Positions 59,852 to 64,000 of a DNA stretch of 64,000 nt are shown here, one piece after another (positions within the stretch are counted from its first letter, which is position 1; each line of letters begins with the position of its first letter). Origin of the DNA: Autumnicola lenta (lineage in GTDB: Bacteria > Bacteroidota > Bacteroidia > Flavobacteriales > Flavobacteriaceae); contig NZ_JAVRHO010000017.1 in assembly GCF_031846515.1 (NCBI RefSeq), forward strand, positions 1 to 64,000, written 5' to 3'. A program made the position numbers and the translations under genes. The notes beneath the pieces were generated by a model that was given only the letters and a program-made list of their open reading frames with translations, did not search any database and was not told where the DNA came from.

Positions 59852-60949
59852 ATGAAAAATAATCGTGCTCTGCGGAAGTATCGCGGTGAAGAATGCCTTA
59901 ACTGCAGTCAACCCCTGGACGTCAGTGATGTTTACTGTTCTAACTGCGGACAATTAAACAGCACGAAAAAACTAAACTTCGACGATTTCTTTTCTGAATT
60001 TTTCTCCGGAATATTTGCCTACGACTCCCGGTTCCAGCGTACATTGAAGGCTTTGCTTTTTCAGCCCGGCAAAATTTCCAAAGATTATATCCAGGGCAAA
60101 AGAGCTCGCTACGCCAACCCTTTCCGGTTTTACCTAAGTGCTTCTATTATTTTCTTTCTGATCATGAGTTTTACAAGCTCCCTGGAAGATATGGATTTTG
60201 ATAATAACAAAACAAATCTACAGGAAGAGCCGGCTCGTGTGCCGCAGGACAGTCTTAATAAGATTAATGAAAACTTCAGAAAAATTCCTGGTTTAAGAGA
60301 TCAACAGCTAACTACAGATTCCCTTGCCGTAGCCTTACAAAGAGAACCATCTTATAAAGAAGTTTACGTCTCACAGGAAGTACTCGACACGATGAGTCTG
60401 AATAACTCCAGTTCAAAAAGGTTCAATGTTTTTTCAGAATTTTATAAAGAAACAAATATTGCTAATGCCACAAGAGCAATGGACAGCCTTAATTACGTTC
60501 ATTCTAATTACAATCAGTGGCTTTACAAAAAAGCTGTAGACTGGAACTTATTAATGGATAATCCACAGGTTTTTATCACTTATTTTATTAATAAGTTACC
60601 TTTTATAATTTTCTTCTACCTGCCGATATTTGCCCTTTTTATCTGGCTGCTTTATATACGAAGACCTTTTAACTATATGGAGCATCTTATTTTTGCTTTT
60701 CATGTACAAACCACCTTTTTCGTGTTATATTCCCTTGCACTATTTTTCGATTATTTAATTTCCGGGGACTGGGGAACTACTATTGCCGGGATCACTTTTG
60801 TTATCTATCTCTACAAAGCTTTAAGAAAATTTTATAACCAGGGACGTGTTAAAACCGTTCTAAAGTTCGTATTGCTAACTACAATATTCTTTATTTTAGC
60901 GATAGTAACAACAGGATTAGCTTTGCTTGCATCTTTTGCTATCTATTAG
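59852..60949 (+). CDS. DUF3667 membrane protein with N-terminal zinc ribbon
   Basis: A 365-residue protein. Residues ~15-35 form a zinc ribbon (CLNCSQPLDVSDVYCSNCG), followed by the DUF3667 hallmark FDSR-like segment YDSRFQRTLKALLFQPGKIS and GKRARYANPFRFYLSAS. A hydrophobic helix at ~95-115, a long hydrophilic loop, and then four helices at ~250-360 make it an inner-membrane protein. The function of the family is unknown. It is probably co-transcribed with the plug protein and apaG. Confidence 0.9.
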   Translation: MKNNRALRKYRGEECLNCSQPLDVSDVYCSNCGQLNSTKKLNFDDFFSEFFSGIFAYDSRFQRTLKALLFQPGKISKDYIQGKRARYANPFRFYLSASIIFFLIMSFTSSLEDMDFDNNKTNLQEEPARVPQDSLNKINENFRKIPGLRDQQLTTDSLAVALQREPSYKEVYVSQEVLDTMSLNNSSSKRFNVFSEFYKETNIANATRAMDSLNYVHSNYNQWLYKKAVDWNLLMDNPQVFITYFINKLPFIIFFYLPIFALFIWLLYIRRPFNYMEHLIFAFHVQTTFFVLYSLALFFDYLISGDWGTTIAGITFVIYLYKALRKFYNQGRVKTVLKFVLLTTIFFILAIVTTGLALLASFAIY

Positions 60950-60952
60950 AAC

Positions 60953-61339
60953 ATGACCCAACAGGTAACACGTGGTATAAAAATTTCGGTTGAAACAGAC
61001 TTTGAAGGAGTATTCTTTAAGGAGTACAAAATGCGTTTTGCTTTTGGTTATCGTATTACTATTGAAAATCAAAGCAATGATTCTGTGCAGCTCACTTCCC
61101 GTTTCTGGAAGATCAAAGATGCTTTAAATAAAACCGAAATTGTGCAGGGTGAAGGAGTAATTGGTGAAAAACCTATTCTAAAACCCGGAGAAAGCCACTC
61201 TTACCAAAGTGGATGCCTCCTTAATGGCCCTTTTGGAGCCATGAGCGGACATTATAACATGGTAAATTTTACTTCTACCCGAAACTTTAGAGTAAAAATC
61301 CCTATATTCAAGCTAAGCGCTCCTTTTGCCTTAAATTAA
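60953..61339 (+). CDS. apaG: ApaG domain protein
   Basis: A 128-residue all-beta protein of normal ApaG length. Signatures are FGYRITIENQSNDSVQLTSR, FWKIKDALNKTEIVQGEGVI and GPFGAMSGHYNMV. ApaG affects Co2+ resistance and Mg2+ efflux in enteric bacteria and may bind nucleotides. It starts 3 bp after the DUF3667 gene and overlaps the convergent NRDE gene by 9 bp. Confidence 0.95.
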   Translation: MTQQVTRGIKISVETDFEGVFFKEYKMRFAFGYRITIENQSNDSVQLTSRFWKIKDALNKTEIVQGEGVIGEKPILKPGESHSYQSGCLLNGPFGAMSGHYNMVNFTSTRNFRVKIPIFKLSAPFALN

Positions 61340-62053
61340 TTGAAAATCTACTTCCTTTTCGGTTATTAGTGATTTATTTAAATCTTTGTACCAGAAGCGT
61401 GCCTTAAAATGGCAATTTTCGACCTGTGTGATGCTCTGCGTCTTCAGAAAACCTCTATCCATTACAAGATCTACGTTTTTATCACCAATCCCGGCGGTGT
61501 GATGGAACTTCAGCAGCTTTTCAGCATTTAAATCTCCTTTATCTTGAATTTTAGTAAACCACTGCTGCCTTAAAGCTTTCATTTCTTCAGAATAAAGCGG
61601 TGAAGAGGACCAGATATGGGCTGTCAACGGGAAATTCCTGGAATGTTTATGATTTCCATCCCACACAAACTCTAGGAACTTCAATTTCTTATTCCAGTCT
61701 GGAATAATTATCGTGAAAGGTTCGATACCTTCAAAATTGTAATTTTTAATAGTAGATTGTACATCTTCAGCAGAAAGGAAATCTTTGACCACTACTCCCC
61801 TGCTTTTGCGGTACGATTCTTTCCTGATGTGAGTACGAAAACCGCCATTCATAAGACATACTGATCTTTTCCTTTCACTCAATCCAATCCAGGTTCCACC
61901 TGCAACAGCATCTTTCGGAAAAAACAGCTTAACACCTTCATATATTTCCCAATCGGGAGCTAAGGTTTCTCTTCCCACGGCCTCATCCCTGTTCGAGGTT
62001 AAAATAAAACCACTGGTTATTTCAGGATTAGCAACAAGAGTAACCGTGCACAT
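61331..62053 (-). CDS. NRDE (TANGO2) family protein
   Basis: A 240-residue protein beginning MCTVTLV, with the N-terminal Cys2 and the NRDE motif in TSNRDEAVGRETL, the defining features of this Ntn-hydrolase-like family. TANGO2 homologues are linked to haem and lipid handling; the bacterial role is unclear. A copy of the dispersed motif (AATGGCAATTTTCGACC, ~61408) lies inside the gene near its 3' end and is read as ENCHF. Confidence 0.92.
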   Translation of the reverse strand: MCTVTLVANPEITSGFILTSNRDEAVGRETLAPDWEIYEGVKLFFPKDAVAGGTWIGLSERKRSVCLMNGGFRTHIRKESYRKSRGVVVKDFLSAEDVQSTIKNYNFEGIEPFTIIIPDWNKKLKFLEFVWDGNHKHSRNFPLTAHIWSSSPLYSEEMKALRQQWFTKIQDKGDLNAEKLLKFHHTAGIGDKNVDLVMDRGFLKTQSITQVENCHFKARFWYKDLNKSLITEKEVDFQLI

Positions 62054-62189
62054 TTTTCTTCATTTTTATCTTTCAAAACTACATAAAAAGTTAAGCTTTC
62101 GTGAATAGGCATTCAGCATACCCCAAAGCCGCTGAAATTTTTTATCTTTAGAACTCTAGTATAATCAAATAAAAAAATTAGAATATAAT

Positions 62190-63815
62190 ATGGGAAAAGG
62201 ATTTTTTCACGTCCCTGTTGCGACAAACGAACCAGTAAAATCGTATGCACCAGGAACTCCGGAGAGAGAAGAAGTATTAAAAACATATAAAGAATTATAT
62301 AACACCAGGATGGAAGTGCCGCTTTATATTGGTTCTGAAGAAATCAAAACCGGCGACACTAATACCATGCACCCACCGCACGATCACAAACATGATTTAG
62401 GCGTCTACCATAAGGCCAGTAAGAACCATATTGAAAAAGCCATTGAAGAATCTTTAAAGGCCCGAAAAAAATGGGCTGATTTGGATTGGGAACACCGTGC
62501 AGCTGTATTTCTTAAAGCTGCCGACTTAATTGCGGGGCCTTACCGGGCAAGAATAAATGCAGCCACTATGATTGGCCAGTCAAAGAACATTTACCAGGCT
62601 GAAATTGATTCGGCTTGTGAACTTTGTGATTTTCTACGTTTTAATGTAGAATATATGTCACAAATTTACGACGAGCAACCAGAATCTTCTGAAGGAAACT
62701 GGAATCGCATAGAATACCGCCCTCTTGAAGGTTTTGTTTATGCTGTAACACCATTTAATTTTACCGCAATTGCAGGAAACCTTCCGTCAAGTGCTGCTTT
62801 AATGGGGAACGTTGCCATATGGAAACCAAGTGATAGTCAGATATTTTCTGCACAGGTGATAATGGAAGTATTTAAAGAAGCAGGAGTCCCCGATGGTGTA
62901 ATTAACATGGTGATGGGTGACCCGCAAATGATTACAGATGTAGTGCTGGACAGTCCAGACTTTGCAGGGATCCACTATACCGGAAGCACCACCGTGTTTA
63001 AAAATATTTGGGCCGAGATTGGAAAGAATATCCATAAATACAAATCCTATCCAAGAATTGTTGGAGAAACAGGAGGAAAAGATTTTATAATCGCCCACCC
63101 CACTTCAAATGCAAAACAAGTAGCCACAGCAATTTCGAGGGGAGCTTTTGAATTCCAGGGACAAAAATGTAGCGCGGCTTCCAGAGTTTATCTTCCGAAG
63201 AACCTTTGGCCGGAGATAAAAGACTTTGTTATAGAAGATGTGAAATCCTTTAAAATGGGATCGCCGGAAGATATGTCGAACTTCATCACAGCGGTGATTC
63301 ACGAAGCTTCTTTTGACAAACTGGCAAAGTATATAGATCAGGCTAAAGAAGACAAAGATTCTGAAATTATCGTGGGAGGTAATTATGATAAATCTGAAGG
63401 TTATTTTATAGAGCCAACAGTAATTGTAACTTCCAACCCAACCTACGAAACTATGTGTACCGAATTATTTGGACCCGTAGTGACCATCTATGTATATGAA
63501 GAAAATAAATGGGAGGAAACTTTGGACCTGGTTGATCAAAACATGTATGGATTAACAGGAGCAATATTTTCAGGAGACCGTTATGAGGCCGAAAAAGCTA
63601 CAAAACGACTTCAGAATTCTGCAGGTAACTTCTATATTAATGATAAGCCTACCGGAGCTGTTGTGGGACAACAACCCTTTGGAGGAGCACGTGCGAGCGG
63701 AACCAATGACAAGGCAGGCTCTAAATTAAATCTCCTTAGATGGGTTTCCCCGAGATTGATTAAGGAAACTTTTGTTCCGGCAACAGATTACCGATACCCA
63801 TTTATGGGCGAATAA
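62190..63815 (+). CDS. pruA: L-glutamate gamma-semialdehyde dehydrogenase
   Basis: A 541-residue monofunctional P5C dehydrogenase that oxidises glutamate semialdehyde to glutamate in proline breakdown. It has VTPFNFTAIAGNLPSSAALM, the catalytic Glu in VGETGGKDFI, the catalytic Cys in FEFQGQKCSAASRVYLP and GGARASGTNDKAGS near the end. It lacks the proline dehydrogenase domain of PutA. It is a single gene, followed by a terminator. Confidence 0.96.
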   Translation: MGKGFFHVPVATNEPVKSYAPGTPEREEVLKTYKELYNTRMEVPLYIGSEEIKTGDTNTMHPPHDHKHDLGVYHKASKNHIEKAIEESLKARKKWADLDWEHRAAVFLKAADLIAGPYRARINAATMIGQSKNIYQAEIDSACELCDFLRFNVEYMSQIYDEQPESSEGNWNRIEYRPLEGFVYAVTPFNFTAIAGNLPSSAALMGNVAIWKPSDSQIFSAQVIMEVFKEAGVPDGVINMVMGDPQMITDVVLDSPDFAGIHYTGSTTVFKNIWAEIGKNIHKYKSYPRIVGETGGKDFIIAHPTSNAKQVATAISRGAFEFQGQKCSAASRVYLPKNLWPEIKDFVIEDVKSFKMGSPEDMSNFITAVIHEASFDKLAKYIDQAKEDKDSEIIVGGNYDKSEGYFIEPTVIVTSNPTYETMCTELFGPVVTIYVYEENKWEETLDLVDQNMYGLTGAIFSGDRYEAEKATKRLQNSAGNFYINDKPTGAVVGQQPFGGARASGTNDKAGSKLNLLRWVSPRLIKETFVPATDYRYPFMGE

Positions 63816-63841
63816 AACCAGAAGAATACCATTATAATATC

Positions 63842-63873
63842 AACCCCGGGGAATAATTCTCCGGGGTTTTTTT
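63842..63873 (+). terminator. Terminator of pruA
   Basis: AACCCCGG / CCGGGGTT stem with an 11-nt loop and seven Ts, 26 bp after the stop. Confidence 0.9.
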
Positions 63874-64000
63874 GTGGCCACAATTTATTGTCTTTTGCTG
63901 AAGCACTTACAGGGAAAATAGTTTAAAATGAAATCCCTTACCTACAAAAAATAATACAAAACTTTGAGCGCTTCTTCCGGAGAAATGCGCTGAACGAGTA
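63874..64000. other. End of window, no gene seen
   Basis: No frame or RNA gene is evident in the last 127 bases. Confidence 0.5.

Noticed and set aside
4978..61417. Dispersed 10-mer as a strand-biased Chi- or KOPS-like signal
   Set aside because: The eight exact copies are split four and four between strands in one window, without the strand bias such signals show; genome-wide counts would be needed to reopen this.

Overview
The window comes from an AT-rich member of the Bacteroidota, most likely a marine or soil Flavobacteriaceae of the Salegentibacter/Gramella/Gillisia kind. This is inferred from gene content: type IX secretion (T9SS) and gliding-type proteins (CHU_C-domain adhesin, PorP/SprF, OmpA-PD40 protein, T9SS plug protein), a six-gene Na+-pumping NADH:quinone reductase operon, a FolK-deoxynucleoside kinase fusion, DUF2797 and DUF3667 proteins, a bacterial GH3 protein, and promoters that look like the Bacteroidota -7 box TAnnTTTG. 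No species name can be assigned from sequence alone.

Layout. 1-4.9 kb: the 3' part of a large secreted T9SS substrate, then PorP/SprF and an OmpA-family partner. 5.4-9.4 kb: an autocleaving-type S24 repressor with its palindromic operator, a lipoprotein, an HD hydrolase, a zinc alcohol dehydrogenase and a partner of unknown function. 9.55-18.85 kb: a compact integrated element in the 3' end of tRNA-Leu(UAA), described below. 18.8-26.6 kb: tRNA-Leu, tRNA-Gly(GCC), mutS, a ModF-like ATPase, an esterase and an ABC exporter, all on the minus strand. 26.9-32.1 kb: two paralogous secreted beta-helix lipoproteins flanking a TrmH/SpoU methyltransferase. 32-41 kb: folK-dNK, a queuosine-precursor transporter with no evident start codon, an AsmA-like protein, DUF2797, GH3 and an FAD-dependent dehydrogenase. 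41.2-41.95 kb: a repeat-rich spacer ending in tRNA-Gly(UCC). 42-51 kb: housekeeping genes (ClpP-like protease, two L,D-transpeptidases, gpmI, map, methyltransferase). 51-58.4 kb: apbE and nqrABCDEF on the minus strand; ApbE is the enzyme expected to attach FMN to NqrB and NqrC. 58.6-63.8 kb: T9SS plug protein, DUF3667 protein, ApaG, NRDE protein and proline-catabolic pruA.

The most unusual region is the 9.28-kb element bounded by a 22-bp direct repeat (one mismatch) at 9554-9575 and 18830-18851. All its genes lie on the plus strand and are intact: tyrosine recombinase, three small unknown genes, two overlapping AlpA/MerR-like DNA-binding proteins, a 48-aa gene, a tail-assembly-chaperone-like gene with a -1-frame extension ORF, a tail tape measure protein, an unknown gene, a phage II/X-type replication initiator, a small gene and a protein resembling a small terminase subunit. 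There is no capsid, portal, large terminase, baseplate or lysis gene. My reading is a phage satellite, or a minimal phage-derived island, that carries its own replication, packaging-specificity and tail-length functions and would need a helper for the rest. This is inference from gene content.

Two dispersed repeat systems also stand out. The 10-mer AATTGCCATT, embedded in a longer consensus, occurs at least eight times both between and inside genes. Three perfect 33-bp palindromes share a 16-1-16 layout. The spacer next to tRNA-Gly(UCC) also holds two truncated copies of that tRNA's 3' end, each with its terminator.
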